Source: Parasutterella muris (GTDB lineage: Bacteria; Pseudomonadota; Gammaproteobacteria; Burkholderiales; Burkholderiaceae_F). Taken from it: DNA of 64,000 nt. Shown here one piece after another: positions 18,744 through 27,090 of this stretch (its first letter is position 1; every line of letters starts with the position of its first letter). A program made the position numbers and the translations under genes. The stretch lies in contig NZ_WSRP01000006.1 in NCBI RefSeq assembly GCF_009767915.1, forward strand, positions 26,869-90,868. The letters run 5' to 3'. The notes under the pieces were generated by a model. The model was not told the DNA's origin, made no database searches, and saw only the letters and a list, made by a program, of their open reading frames with translations.

Positions 18744-20174
18744 ATGTCCCTTAGAGACGAATTTTTCTGGCTTGGAGAAATTAACAAAGCCACGCTTGTT
18801 ATTAATTCACGCCAGGGTCTTCTTCCCATGCCGATCGCGCTGGGAGCCGCCAAGGCTTTGCGCGAAGTACTTGCAGACGGGGAGGTCGATCCGACAAAAC
18901 GCGCAAAGACATATATCACCTTTGAGCCGCTGATGCTGAAGAAAGCCGGTCCTGAGATCACTTTGATGCATGCCGGCCGTTCAAGTCAGGATATGCACGC
19001 GACTTACAGATCGGCTCTTCTGAGAGATCACGTTCTTGAAGTCTATAACGCGCTCGACACTGTCAAAGAAACACTGACAGCGCTTGCTGACAAGAACCGC
19101 GAAACAGTGGTTCCAAACTACACCAACGGTGTTGCCGCTCAGCCCAACAGCCTTGCGCATTATTTCCTTGCGTTCCTCGCCGGATTCAATCGTGACGCAG
19201 AAAAGATGAGACAGTTCTACGCACGCCTTGACCGCTGCCCGATGGGAAGCACGGTGCTCAACGGCACCTGCTGGCCGCTTGACCGTAAAGCGATGGCTGA
19301 ACGTCTTGGCTTTGCCGCTGTCGCGGAAAACGCTTATGACGCGACACAGGTTGGTCAGAGCGATCTGCCCTGCGAATTCGCTTCTATCCTTGCGGGCATC
19401 TGCCTGCACATCAATGTCTTCCTTGAAGACCTGATGGTTCAGTATGCTCAGGCTCGTCCCTGGATGCTGCTTCAGGAAGGCGGAGACAACACTTACGTTT
19501 CTTCCGCGATGCCGCAGAAACGCAATCCGGGTCTGGTCAACAACTGCAGAACCGAAGCTTCAAGCGTTATCGGTGAAGCTCAGGCTGAAATTTTCCGCGC
19601 TCATAACCTGCAGAGCGGCATGATTGACCCGAAGACACAGGGTCACAACGGTGCACTTGCTCAGCATGCGGTTAAGACGCTCACGATGTTCAACCGTGTC
19701 CTTAACGCTCTGGTCATCAACAAAGACCGCGCTCTGGAAGAGCTGAACAGTGACTGGACCGCCAGTCAGGAAGTTGCCGACCGTCTGATGAAAGAGTACG
19801 GCGTGCCCTTCCGCATCGGTCACCACGTCGCGAGCAAGATGGTGGGCTACGCGAGAGCCAACAACATTCTTCCGCTTCAGTTCCCGCATGAAAAGATGCG
19901 TGAAATCTACCGCGAAGTTATTGAAACCGAATATCCGGAAGGCAATCCCGAACTTCCGATGAGTGAACAGGAGTTCAAGGATGCGTTAAATCCTCTCTCT
20001 ATCGTTCACAACAGAAAGACTTTAGGCGGTCCGCAGCCTGAAGAGCTCCAGCGCATGCTTACCGAACAAGCAGCCGAAAACAAGCTCAGCAGCGACTGGG
20101 CGGAGCAAAAATCCCAAGCTATTGCAACAAGCCTCTCAAATCTGGATCAAGAATTTAACAAACTAGGAGAATAA
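18744..20174 (+). CDS. Argininosuccinate lyase-like fumarate-lyase superfamily enzyme
   Basis: The 476-residue protein belongs to the ASL/fumarase/aspartase superfamily, whose members usually eliminate fumarate from a succinyl compound. Region 1 is HAGRSSQDMHATYR (76-89), like the ASL block TGRSRNDQ; the catalytic-serine loop is SSAMPQKRNPG (253-263). In region 2 the usual Y-T-H-L-Q reads YTNGV, so the near-invariant His is Asn128. It is therefore probably not argininosuccinate lyase proper. No arginine-synthesis gene is adjacent; it is instead followed 2 bases later by a DcuC carrier, so it likely splits an imported amino-acid or dicarboxylate compound. The start has a ggagaaa ribosome site. 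Confidence 0.8.
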   Translation: MSLRDEFFWLGEINKATLVINSRQGLLPMPIALGAAKALREVLADGEVDPTKRAKTYITFEPLMLKKAGPEITLMHAGRSSQDMHATYRSALLRDHVLEVYNALDTVKETLTALADKNRETVVPNYTNGVAAQPNSLAHYFLAFLAGFNRDAEKMRQFYARLDRCPMGSTVLNGTCWPLDRKAMAERLGFAAVAENAYDATQVGQSDLPCEFASILAGICLHINVFLEDLMVQYAQARPWMLLQEGGDNTYVSSAMPQKRNPGLVNNCRTEASSVIGEAQAEIFRAHNLQSGMIDPKTQGHNGALAQHAVKTLTMFNRVLNALVINKDRALEELNSDWTASQEVADRLMKEYGVPFRIGHHVASKMVGYARANNILPLQFPHEKMREIYREVIETEYPEGNPELPMSEQEFKDALNPLSIVHNRKTLGGPQPEELQRMLTEQAAENKLSSDWAEQKSQAIATSLSNLDQEFNKLGE

Positions 20175-20176
20175 AC

Positions 20177-21547
20177 ATGACTGCCTTACTCCCTTGGTTC
20201 GCCCTAGTAGTGACACTGCTAGCAGGCTGGGCTATTATTAAACGAATGTCGACCTCAATGGTTCTGCTTTTTGCAGGTCTCGCGATGATTGGTTTCGCTG
20301 TTGTCTGCGGCGTTACCGGTTTCCTTCCCAAAGGTGTCAAACCGTCGGGCTTCGTCCTTTTCGACATTTTTGACCTGCTTCGCTCGATCGCGACCAAACA
20401 GGTTTCCGGCATCGGCTTCCTGATTATGGTTGCCGGCGGCTACGCTGCCTACATGGACCGCATCGGCGCTGCCCGCGCTCTGGTTAAGGTCTGCGTCAAA
20501 CCGCTTAACGCGCTGTCCTCTCCGTACCTCGTTCTGGTTATGGGTTACTTCATCGGCCAGTGTCTGGTTACCGTGATTCCAAGTGCTGCAGGCCTGGCGA
20601 TGCTTCTCCTGGTTGCGCTCTTCCCGATTCTTACTGGCGTCGGCTGCTCTCCGGCTGCCGCATCTGCTGTCATCGGCACATCCGCCGGTATGACCTTAGG
20701 GCCGGCCGCGGGTACTGCAAACCTTGCAGCTAAAGTTGCTGATCTTGATCCGATCATTTACTTCGTTCAATGCCAGCTTCCCGTTGCGATTCCGACTCTG
20801 ATTGTTGTTGCTATCTGCCACTATTTTGTTCAGAAGTACTACGACAAGAAGAACGACGACGTCTATACTGAAGCCATCCTGACTAAGAAAGACGACGATC
20901 GCCATGTTCCCGCTTGGTATGCGATTCTTCCGGCTCTGCCCATCTTCCTGATGATTATCTTCAGCAAGCTGGTTTATTCCGCTGTCAAACTGAACACGAT
21001 CTCCGCTCTCCTTCTGGTTTGGGTCTTCGCAATCCTTGTTGAACTTATCCGTCGTCGCGATGTTAAGGCAGTCCTTGCTGACGGTGCCTTCATCTTCAAA
21101 GCCATGGGCGGTATGTTTGCATCCATCGTCGCGCTGATCATCTGTGCCGAGTTCTTCGCTACAGGTCTGAAAGTGACAGGTCTGATCGGTGCTCTGATTG
21201 CTCACGCTCAGAACCTTGGTCTCGGCGCCAATGGTATGACAGCTGTTCTGACTGCTGTTGTCGGTATCGTGACATTCCTCACTGGTTCCGGTGTCGGCGC
21301 GTTCTCGAGCTTCGCTGCTCTCGGACCTGAAGTTGCCGGCGGCTTAGGCGGAACAGTCTCTGCCTTCGTTACTCCGATGCAGTTCGCTTCCGGCATGCTT
21401 CGCGCCATGTCTCCGGTTGCAGGCGTTATCATCGCGGTTGCCGGTGCTGCCGGAGTCTCCCCGATGGCTATCGTACGCCGCACATGGATCCCGATGATCG
21501 CCGGCATGATCACCGTCATGATCGCCGACTTCGTCTTCCTGAGCTAA
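20177..21547 (+). CDS. dcuC: C4-dicarboxylate transporter, DcuC family
   Basis: DcuC carriers exchange or export C4-dicarboxylates such as succinate and fumarate during anaerobic growth. The 456-residue membrane protein has about 12 hydrophobic segments. Resemblance to E. coli DcuC is visible in GGYAAYMDRIGA (DcuC: GFAAYMTHIGA), in the ALFPILTGVG region and in the C-terminal SPVAGVIIAVAGAAGVSP (SPVSGVVVAVAGMAKISP). Its start lies 2 bases after the lyase stop, with a strong taggagaata ribosome site, so lyase and carrier are one operon. Substrate may differ from E. coli DcuC. Confidence 0.88.
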   Translation: MTALLPWFALVVTLLAGWAIIKRMSTSMVLLFAGLAMIGFAVVCGVTGFLPKGVKPSGFVLFDIFDLLRSIATKQVSGIGFLIMVAGGYAAYMDRIGAARALVKVCVKPLNALSSPYLVLVMGYFIGQCLVTVIPSAAGLAMLLLVALFPILTGVGCSPAAASAVIGTSAGMTLGPAAGTANLAAKVADLDPIIYFVQCQLPVAIPTLIVVAICHYFVQKYYDKKNDDVYTEAILTKKDDDRHVPAWYAILPALPIFLMIIFSKLVYSAVKLNTISALLLVWVFAILVELIRRRDVKAVLADGAFIFKAMGGMFASIVALIICAEFFATGLKVTGLIGALIAHAQNLGLGANGMTAVLTAVVGIVTFLTGSGVGAFSSFAALGPEVAGGLGGTVSAFVTPMQFASGMLRAMSPVAGVIIAVAGAAGVSPMAIVRRTWIPMIAGMITVMIADFVFLS

Positions 21548-21560
21548 CTCCGTTACTCCA

Positions 21561-21578
21561 AGGCCCCGTAAGGGGCCT
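21561..21578 (+). terminator. Intercistronic hairpin
   Basis: A perfect 7-bp GC-rich hairpin with a GTAA tetraloop (aggcccc-gtaa-ggggcct) lies between the DcuC gene and the SGNH gene. It is followed by A/T-rich sequence but no T run, so it may be an mRNA-stability or partial-termination element rather than a full terminator. Confidence 0.5.
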
Positions 21579-21599
21579 AAATTAAATAAGGATCGAACT

Positions 21600-22409
21600 A
21601 TGAAGAAACTTTTAATCTCTGCGCTTTTCCTGGCAGCTGCCTCAATGAGCGTTAACGCGCTGGAAACGGATGTTAAGCCGACAGTCACCGACATTAAAAA
21701 TCACAATCCTAAAACCGGCTTAATCGTCGGAAACTCCTACAGCTTCTACAACTGCGGCGTTCACGGCTATCTGCGCGGTCTGACCAGAGAAGATAAACGC
21801 GATTGGAAAGCCAGAATCATTACGATCAGTTCCGGCAGGCTTTCCTATCATGACGTTCCGCAGTACATGGGTCCGCACGAGATGGATCCGTACGCAAAAT
21901 TTGATGATAAGAAAGAGCTGATCAACCCGATGTTTGACGTCGTTGTCCTGCAGGGCATGTCGTCCGAACCGATCGCTGCTAAGAGCATCCCCACTTTCAA
22001 GAAGTATCTGAAGGAACATGTTGAGACCATTAAAGCGAAAGGCGCAGAACCGATCGTTGTCGTGACATGGGCCCGTCAGGACAAGCCGGAAGATACAAAG
22101 CGTCTTGCCGATTCCATCATTTCCGAAGCGAACGCCAACGGCGCAATCGCTCTGCCTGTCGGACTTGCTTTTGCTGAAAGTCTGAAGCGCCGCCCCGATC
22201 TTCTGATGCATCAGAAGGATAAGAGCCATCCGACAGCAGCCGGTTCTTACCTGTACGGCGCAATGCTCTACGGTCTTCTGTTCAAGAAGAGCCCGGTCGG
22301 CATGAAGTATCCCGGCGAATGCGAAAAGCCGCTCAAGCCTGAAGACGCAAAGCACCTGCAGCAGGTTGCTTGGGACGTTCTGACAGAGTTCTACGGCTGG
22401 AAAAAATAA
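21600..22409 (+). CDS. Secreted SGNH/GDSL-like hydrolase
   Basis: The 269-residue protein begins with a signal peptide (about 1-20, ending SVNA) and is predicted to be periplasmic. The body fits the SGNH fold: block I GNSYSFYN with the likely nucleophile Ser, a central VVVLQGMSSEP and VVVTWARQ strand pair, and the C-terminal DKSHPTAAGSYLYG block carrying the catalytic Asp/His. A strong ribosome site (aaggatcg) precedes it. It follows the lyase and DcuC genes by 53 bases and is probably in their operon; a periplasmic esterase or amidase releasing the lyase substrate would make sense but is inference. Confidence 0.75.
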   Translation: MKKLLISALFLAAASMSVNALETDVKPTVTDIKNHNPKTGLIVGNSYSFYNCGVHGYLRGLTREDKRDWKARIITISSGRLSYHDVPQYMGPHEMDPYAKFDDKKELINPMFDVVVLQGMSSEPIAAKSIPTFKKYLKEHVETIKAKGAEPIVVVTWARQDKPEDTKRLADSIISEANANGAIALPVGLAFAESLKRRPDLLMHQKDKSHPTAAGSYLYGAMLYGLLFKKSPVGMKYPGECEKPLKPEDAKHLQQVAWDVLTEFYGWKK

Positions 22410-22449
22410 GGAATCCCCTTAAAAATTAACTCCTCCTCCTAACGAGTTT

Positions 22450-22483
22450 CGGTCTTTAGGCGCAAGTCTAAAGACCGTTTTTT
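22450..22483. terminator. Terminator between SGNH operon and convergent 97-residue gene
   Basis: A 10-bp hairpin (cggtctttag / ctaaagaccg) is followed by six T on the plus strand. The stop of the minus-strand gene at 22468 lies within it, so it ends the plus-strand operon and may act in both directions. Confidence 0.85.
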
Positions 22484-22761
22484 AATGCGCATTGGGGAAG
22501 ATCGACGGTATCAGGCAGGGAAGTCTTTTTTGCGAGCGAGAGGTGAACAAGGCTCATTGCAGTTGAAGGCCAGATGAGGGAGAGCCACTTCGGAGGTTCC
22601 TTGTGAAAAACAGCGTCGTAATCTTTCAGCGCGCTTCTAAGGCCTTTTTTGCTGTTGTCTGAAGTGTATCCGTTTTGCTGCAGCATTCTTGTCAGCATTT
22701 CATTGAAATCCAAACCGGAAGAGATGCGATTTGCAAAGCCGGCTTCATCAAGTTCCTGCAT
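22468..22761 (-). CDS. Small protein of unknown function (97 residues)
   Basis: A soluble 97-residue protein without a signal peptide or recognisable motif. It is accepted as a gene because it has a well-placed ribosome site (gaggaa, 6 bases before the ATG), fills the gap between two terminators, and its stop sits exactly in the shared terminator. The sequence has a charged helical N-terminal half (FANRISSGLDFNEMLTRML) and a Trp/Pro region (KEPPKWLSLIWPS). No function can be given. Confidence 0.6.
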   Translation of the reverse strand: MQELDEAGFANRISSGLDFNEMLTRMLQQNGYTSDNSKKGLRSALKDYDAVFHKEPPKWLSLIWPSTAMSLVHLSLAKKTSLPDTVDLPQCALKNGL

Positions 22762-22793
22762 ATTTAATTCCTCACAAGAGAATCACATCATAA

Positions 22794-22820
22794 AAGAAAG
22801 CCTCCGCAAAAAGCGGAGGC
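22794..22820 (-). terminator. Terminator of the Pro/Gln-rich secreted protein gene
   Basis: On the minus strand a 7-bp hairpin (gcctccg / cggaggc with a T5 loop) is followed by ttctttta. It lies 28 bases after the stop of the gene at 22849. Confidence 0.75.
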
Positions 22821-22848
22821 CGGACCTAGTTTGAACGTTTAGGCGTGA

Positions 22849-23487
22849 TTACTGCTGCTGAGCCGGAGCATTCTGCGCAGGCGCTGTGTTTTGCTGAATC
22901 GGAGCCTGCGGAGCAACTGTCTGAGGCACCATCATCATGCCGCCCATCATCGGGACCTGAATCGTAGGAATTGCGTCAGGCGGCATCGGAGCTGACTGAC
23001 CCGTGGCAGGAGCCTGGGGCATAGGCTGTGTCAGTGGAGCAGGCTGAACCTGAGGCATGGGCTGAACCTGAGGTGCAGCTTGTTCCGGAGCAGGAGTCTG
23101 CGCCTGCGGCATAGACGGTGTTATCGGTGCTGCCTGAACCGGAGCGGCGGGCGCAGCGGCATTAGGAACATGGTGAGCGGCCTCACTCGGCAGCTGCATC
23201 AGCACGCCAAGCTGGCCGGAAATATAGCCTAAGGCGATCAGAGACTGATCTCTTGACATCGGAATGCCGTACTGCTGTGCTCGATTCATTAGGAAATTTG
23301 AGGCGCTGTTAATTTCAGCCTGATCGACCGGAAATTCACCAAACTTCATCTGTCCCATAGATGCGAGCTTTGCAATCGTAGACGTAGCAGGACTAAGCGT
23401 AATAGGCGCTTCTTGAGCGTTTACGGAGAAGGTCATAGTAAGAGCCGCGGCGCAAAGGCAAGCGGCTGTAAGTTTTCTAAAAGACAT
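22849..23487 (-). CDS. Secreted Pro/Ala/Gln-rich protein, function unknown
   Basis: From the ATG at 23487 (ribosome site ggagg) the protein is 212 residues. It has a signal peptide (about 1-25, ending SVNAQ), a globular segment (about 26-105) and then about 100 residues of low-complexity sequence made of Pro, Ala, Gln and Met, with the loose repeats QVQPMPQ / LTQPMPQ and a Met/Gly patch (MMGGMMMVP). The tail suggests a flexible extracellular or periplasmic linker. It is on the same strand as dsbD, about 100 bases after it. I do not recognise the family. The in-frame ATG four codons upstream is less likely. Confidence 0.75.
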   Translation of the reverse strand: MSFRKLTAACLCAAALTMTFSVNAQEAPITLSPATSTIAKLASMGQMKFGEFPVDQAEINSASNFLMNRAQQYGIPMSRDQSLIALGYISGQLGVLMQLPSEAAHHVPNAAAPAAPVQAAPITPSMPQAQTPAPEQAAPQVQPMPQVQPAPLTQPMPQAPATGQSAPMPPDAIPTIQVPMMGGMMMVPQTVAPQAPIQQNTAPAQNAPAQQQ

Positions 23488-23590
23488 ACAATCCTCCATA
23501 TCAGATGGTGCGGACTATACTCCGTAGAAACCCTAACGCAATAGACCGGACGTCGAATTTACCCAAAGTGATATTGAAAATTTATAAAAA

Positions 23591-25657
23591 TCAATTAGAT
23601 AGAAGTTTATCTAAAGCTTCAATCACAATGTTTTTTGTAAGCAATTCCGGCAAAACCGTCGTTTTTCCTTCAGGTGAGTAGAGGATATAAAGAGGGACTC
23701 CGCTTCGGCCGAAACTTTCGAGCGCCTGTGTGATATCCGGGTTTTGATTGGTCCAATCGGCAACGAGAAAGACGACGCCGTGCTGTTTAAAGGCTTCGCG
23801 AATGTCCTCACGATCGAGTACAGCAATCTTGTTTGCCTGGCACGTGACGCACCAGGAGGCAGTAAAGTCCACGAAAACAGGTTTGCCTGCTTTCAGAGCG
23901 TTTTCGACTGCCTGAGGCGACCAGGCGTCTGCGGCCTGAACCGCGGCATCGGGCTGCCTAAAGAGCGGAGAGGATGCGGCTGCAAAGAGAAGTACGGCGC
24001 AGGCAGCGCTCAGAACGATCGGCAGTTTGGCCGTTAAAAGTGAGAACTGCAGTTTTCCATACAGGAAAAGACAGACGCAAAGAGAGATGACGGCCGCGAT
24101 GTACAGCACAAGCGCAGTGAAGCTGACCTGCAGGGAGAGAACCCACAAAAGCCAGATCATCGTCAGAAGCATCGGGATCGCCATCAGCTTTCTGAAGACG
24201 TTCATCCATGCGCCCGGTTTCGGCATCCAGGCGGTAAGCACCGGGAAGAGAGAAAGCACAAGCCAAGGCAGGCTCATGCCAAGCCCAAGCGCAAGGAATA
24301 CAAAAATAGATTCCCGGATCGAAGCGGTAAGCGCGTAACCGAGCGCAGCGCCCATGAAAGGAGCGGTACAGGGAGAGGCTGCGACAACCGCCAGAACGCC
24401 GGTCGCGAAACAGTTCAATAAAGAGTTGGAGTAACTTCCGCCGCTGACGCGGACGCCGGAAAATTCAAACCAGCCGAGCAGATTGACGCTAATGGCCGCA
24501 AAAATCACGGCAAGCGAAGCGACAAAGATCGGAGACTGCAGCTGGAAGCCCCAGCCGACAGAAATACCGGCGCTCTTGACCGCAATGAGTACGCCCGCAA
24601 GAACCAGCATGGTGAGCAGAACACCGAGTGTGAAAACCACACTGTGAAGCGGCAGATTGATGTGCTGACGATCCTGTACCAGACTGAGAATTTTGAGCGA
24701 GAGTACCGGAAAGACGCACGGCATGACGTTAAGGATCAGACCGCCGATAAAAGCCATGGCGACTGCGAGCCAAGAAGAAAGGCCGGTCTGCGGGGTGTCG
24801 TCTGAAACAGTAGGGGCGGCAACCGTACCGCTTTCAAGAGGGACGGAAAAAGATCCGGCCCAGCCGCCTTTTCGGGGACCTCCGTCGGCAGCGAACACGC
24901 CGGAGAATTGAGAACCGGCTTTGAGCTCATCCGTACCTTGAAGCGTCACGGAGATTTTGTCAGCAGAGCGGGATACGGACTGTGGAGCGCCGTATACAAC
25001 AGAGTCGTCGCCCTCGGCGAAGACATAAAAATGATGAAACGGTTCTGTGGATTTGAAAGTTACGCGCACCGCATGCGTCTTGGGGTCGAAAACGCCGGAG
25101 GCGTCTGAGAGAGGGCTCGGCATTGCGGTATGAGACGCCTCAAAGAGCGTGCATGCCTTTGTTGCACCGCCGTCTTTGTCCGCGACCTGAACGGCAAGCG
25201 TCAGACTCGCTTTGCCGGGAACACACTGGTCTGCACACATCAGCCACGAAACTTCGGCTTTAATGTCCTGAACGGAACCGACTTTTGCGCTTGCGGGAAC
25301 AGAGATACGGACCGGCAGAAGCACTTCATCGCCGTAGCCGTAATTGACGAGATCGCCGATCTTAAAGACGGCAGGTGTCGGCCAAAGAATCTCAGAGGCG
25401 TGCCATCCCTGCGGGAGCGACCATTGAATTCGGGTAGGAAGTCCGGTGTCGCCGGTGCTCTTCCAATAAGTGTGCCATTTGCTGTCATGCCTGAGTAAAA
25501 GGCCGATTTCGAATTCTGTGCCCGGAACGGCGTCGTGAAAACGACTGACCAGTTCGGCCTGAACGGGCTCCGGTTTTTTCCACGGCTGGGCCTGAACGCT
25601 CAGACCAATGAAGAAAAGGGATAAAAACAGAAGTCTAAGGAGGCGAAGAAATGACAT
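23591..25657 (-). CDS. dsbD: Protein-disulfide reductase DsbD (ScsB-like long form)
   Basis: DsbD carries electrons from cytoplasmic thioredoxin across the inner membrane to periplasmic reductases. The 688 residues comprise a signal peptide (1-23), an N-terminal DsbD-alpha/DsbC-like domain with a cysteine pair (MCADQC, Cys141 and Cys145), a membrane domain of about eight helices with the two functional cysteines in NVMPCVFP and ASPCTAP, and a C-terminal thioredoxin domain with the SWCVTCQ active site. The order matches the ScsB/long DsbD type. It is next to hemL on the same strand, separated by a GC-rich hairpin. Confidence 0.92.
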   Translation of the reverse strand: MSFLRLLRLLFLSLFFIGLSVQAQPWKKPEPVQAELVSRFHDAVPGTEFEIGLLLRHDSKWHTYWKSTGDTGLPTRIQWSLPQGWHASEILWPTPAVFKIGDLVNYGYGDEVLLPVRISVPASAKVGSVQDIKAEVSWLMCADQCVPGKASLTLAVQVADKDGGATKACTLFEASHTAMPSPLSDASGVFDPKTHAVRVTFKSTEPFHHFYVFAEGDDSVVYGAPQSVSRSADKISVTLQGTDELKAGSQFSGVFAADGGPRKGGWAGSFSVPLESGTVAAPTVSDDTPQTGLSSWLAVAMAFIGGLILNVMPCVFPVLSLKILSLVQDRQHINLPLHSVVFTLGVLLTMLVLAGVLIAVKSAGISVGWGFQLQSPIFVASLAVIFAAISVNLLGWFEFSGVRVSGGSYSNSLLNCFATGVLAVVAASPCTAPFMGAALGYALTASIRESIFVFLALGLGMSLPWLVLSLFPVLTAWMPKPGAWMNVFRKLMAIPMLLTMIWLLWVLSLQVSFTALVLYIAAVISLCVCLFLYGKLQFSLLTAKLPIVLSAACAVLLFAAASSPLFRQPDAAVQAADAWSPQAVENALKAGKPVFVDFTASWCVTCQANKIAVLDREDIREAFKQHGVVFLVADWTNQNPDITQALESFGRSGVPLYILYSPEGKTTVLPELLTKNIVIEALDKLLSN

Positions 25658-25672
25658 ACAAAAGACAGGAAG

Positions 25673-25693
25673 CCGCGGGGCGGGGCCCCGCGG
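25673..25693 (-). terminator. GC-rich hairpin between hemL and dsbD
   Basis: A 9-bp perfect GC hairpin (ccgcggggc-ggg-gccccgcgg) lies directly after the hemL stop on the minus strand and is followed by ttcctgtctttt. It may be a terminator for hemL or a partial one inside a hemL-dsbD transcript. Confidence 0.5.
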
Positions 25694-25704
25694 AGAGTGT
25701 GAGA

Positions 25705-26997
25705 TTAACCGTGGACGCGCTTGACTTCAGCAAAGGCTTTGTCAGCGGCCTCAAGTGTGCGGGCAATGACGGAATCGTCATGCGTAATGGAGACAAATCC
25801 AGCCTCGTAGATGCTCGGGGCTAAATAAACTCCGTTATCAAGCATGGCGTGGAAGAACGTTTTGAAGCGTTCGCCGTCGCATTCCATCACTTCTTTAAAG
25901 GAAGTGGGGCAGGAGCCGCGGAAATAAATACCAAACATGCCGCCCATGCTCTGAGCAGAGAACTGCACGCCGTGTTTTTTGGCGGCTTCGCCGAGACCGC
26001 GGACTAACTTGGCTGCCTGAGCGGAAAGGCGCTTGTAGAAGTCAGGAGCCTTAATTTCCTCGAGAGTTGCAAGACCGCAGGCAACCGCGACCGGGTTTCC
26101 GGAGAGAGTTCCTGCCTGATAGACGGCGCCGAGCGGAGCGACACAGTTCATGATGTCACGTTTGCCGCCGAAAGCCGCGACGGGCATGCCGCCGCCGATG
26201 ACTTTGCCAAACATAGTGATGTCCGGATCAATACCGTAAACTGACTGAGCGCCTCCCAGCGCGACTCGGAAACCGGTCATGACTTCGTCAACGATAAGAA
26301 CCGCGCCGTGCTTAGCGGTCTCTTCACGCATCGCGTTGAGGAATTCCTGCGTGGCGGGAACCATGTTCATGTTGCCGGCAACGGCTTCGACAATTACGCA
26401 GGCGATTTCGTCGCCCTGCTTGTCAAAGAGTTCTCGAATCATCTGCGGATTGTTGTATTCGAGGACGATGGTGTCGTTTGTGACGGCTTCAGGCACGCCG
26501 GCTGAGCTCGGAGTGCCGAAGGTGAGCTGACCGGATCCGCCCTTAACCAGTAAAGAGTCGCTATGGCCGTGGTAGCAGCCTTCGAATTTCACGATCTTAT
26601 TTCTGCCGGTGTAGCCGCGGGCGAGACGAATCGCGCTCATACCGGCTTCCGTGCCGGAAGAAACCAAACGAACTTCCTCAATGGTAGGAATCAGTTTTTT
26701 AATTTCTTCAGCGATCAGGACTTCGGCCTTGGTCGGTGCGCCGAAACTTAAACCGTTATCGACGGCGTGTTTGACGGCTTCAATTACCTTAGGATTGTTA
26801 TGACCGAGAATCATGGGGCCCCAAGAGCCGATGTAGTCGATATAACGTTTGCCTTCAATGTCAAACATATGCGGTCCGAGCGCCTTTTCAATAAAACGCG
26901 GCGCGCCGCCAACCGAACGGAATGCGCGAACAGGTGAGTTCACGCCGCCGGGAATTGATTCTTGGGCTCTGTCAAAAAGAACCTCGTTCTGGTCCAT
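25705..26997 (-). CDS. hemL: Glutamate-1-semialdehyde 2,1-aminomutase
   Basis: HemL makes 5-aminolevulinate from glutamate-1-semialdehyde in the C5 route of haem synthesis. The 430-residue protein is a PLP class III aminotransferase: the PLP lysine is in [11 protein letters not shown], with DEVMTGFR and the [11 protein letters not shown] and [16 protein letters not shown] segments in the expected places. The start at 26997 has a ggagaa ribosome site; the in-frame ATG at 27015 is less likely. No other haem genes are adjacent. Confidence 0.96.
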   Translation of the reverse strand: MDQNEVLFDRAQESIPGGVNSPVRAFRSVGGAPRFIEKALGPHMFDIEGKRYIDYIGSWGPMILGHNNPKVIEAVKHAVDNGLSFGAPTKAEVLIAEEIKKLIPTIEEVRLVSSGTEAGMSAIRLARGYTGRNKIVKFEGCYHGHSDSLLVKGGSGQLTFGTPSSAGVPEAVTNDTIVLEYNNPQMIRELFDKQGDEIACVIVEAVAGNMNMVPATQEFLNAMREETAKHGAVLIVDEVMTGFRVALGGAQSVYGIDPDITMFGKVIGGGMPVAAFGGKRDIMNCVAPLGAVYQAGTLSGNPVAVACGLATLEEIKAPDFYKRLSAQAAKLVRGLGEAAKKHGVQFSAQSMGGMFGIYFRGSCPTSFKEVMECDGERFKTFFHAMLDNGVYLAPSIYEAGFVSITHDDSVIARTLEAADKAFAEVKRVHG

Positions 26998-27024
26998 AAC
27001 GCTTCTCCAGTGCATTGATTAAAT

Positions 27025-27052
27025 AAAAAATAGCGTCCTTGTGTGGACGCTA
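27025..27052 (-). terminator. Terminator of the PagP-OmpW gene
   Basis: On the minus strand an 8-bp hairpin (tagcgtcc / ggacgcta) is followed by ttttttattt. It lies 40 bases after the stop of the PagP-OmpW gene and separates that gene from hemL. Confidence 0.9.
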
Positions 27053-27090
27053 TCCTAAATGAAAAAGATAAAGATATCCTTAAAAAAACT

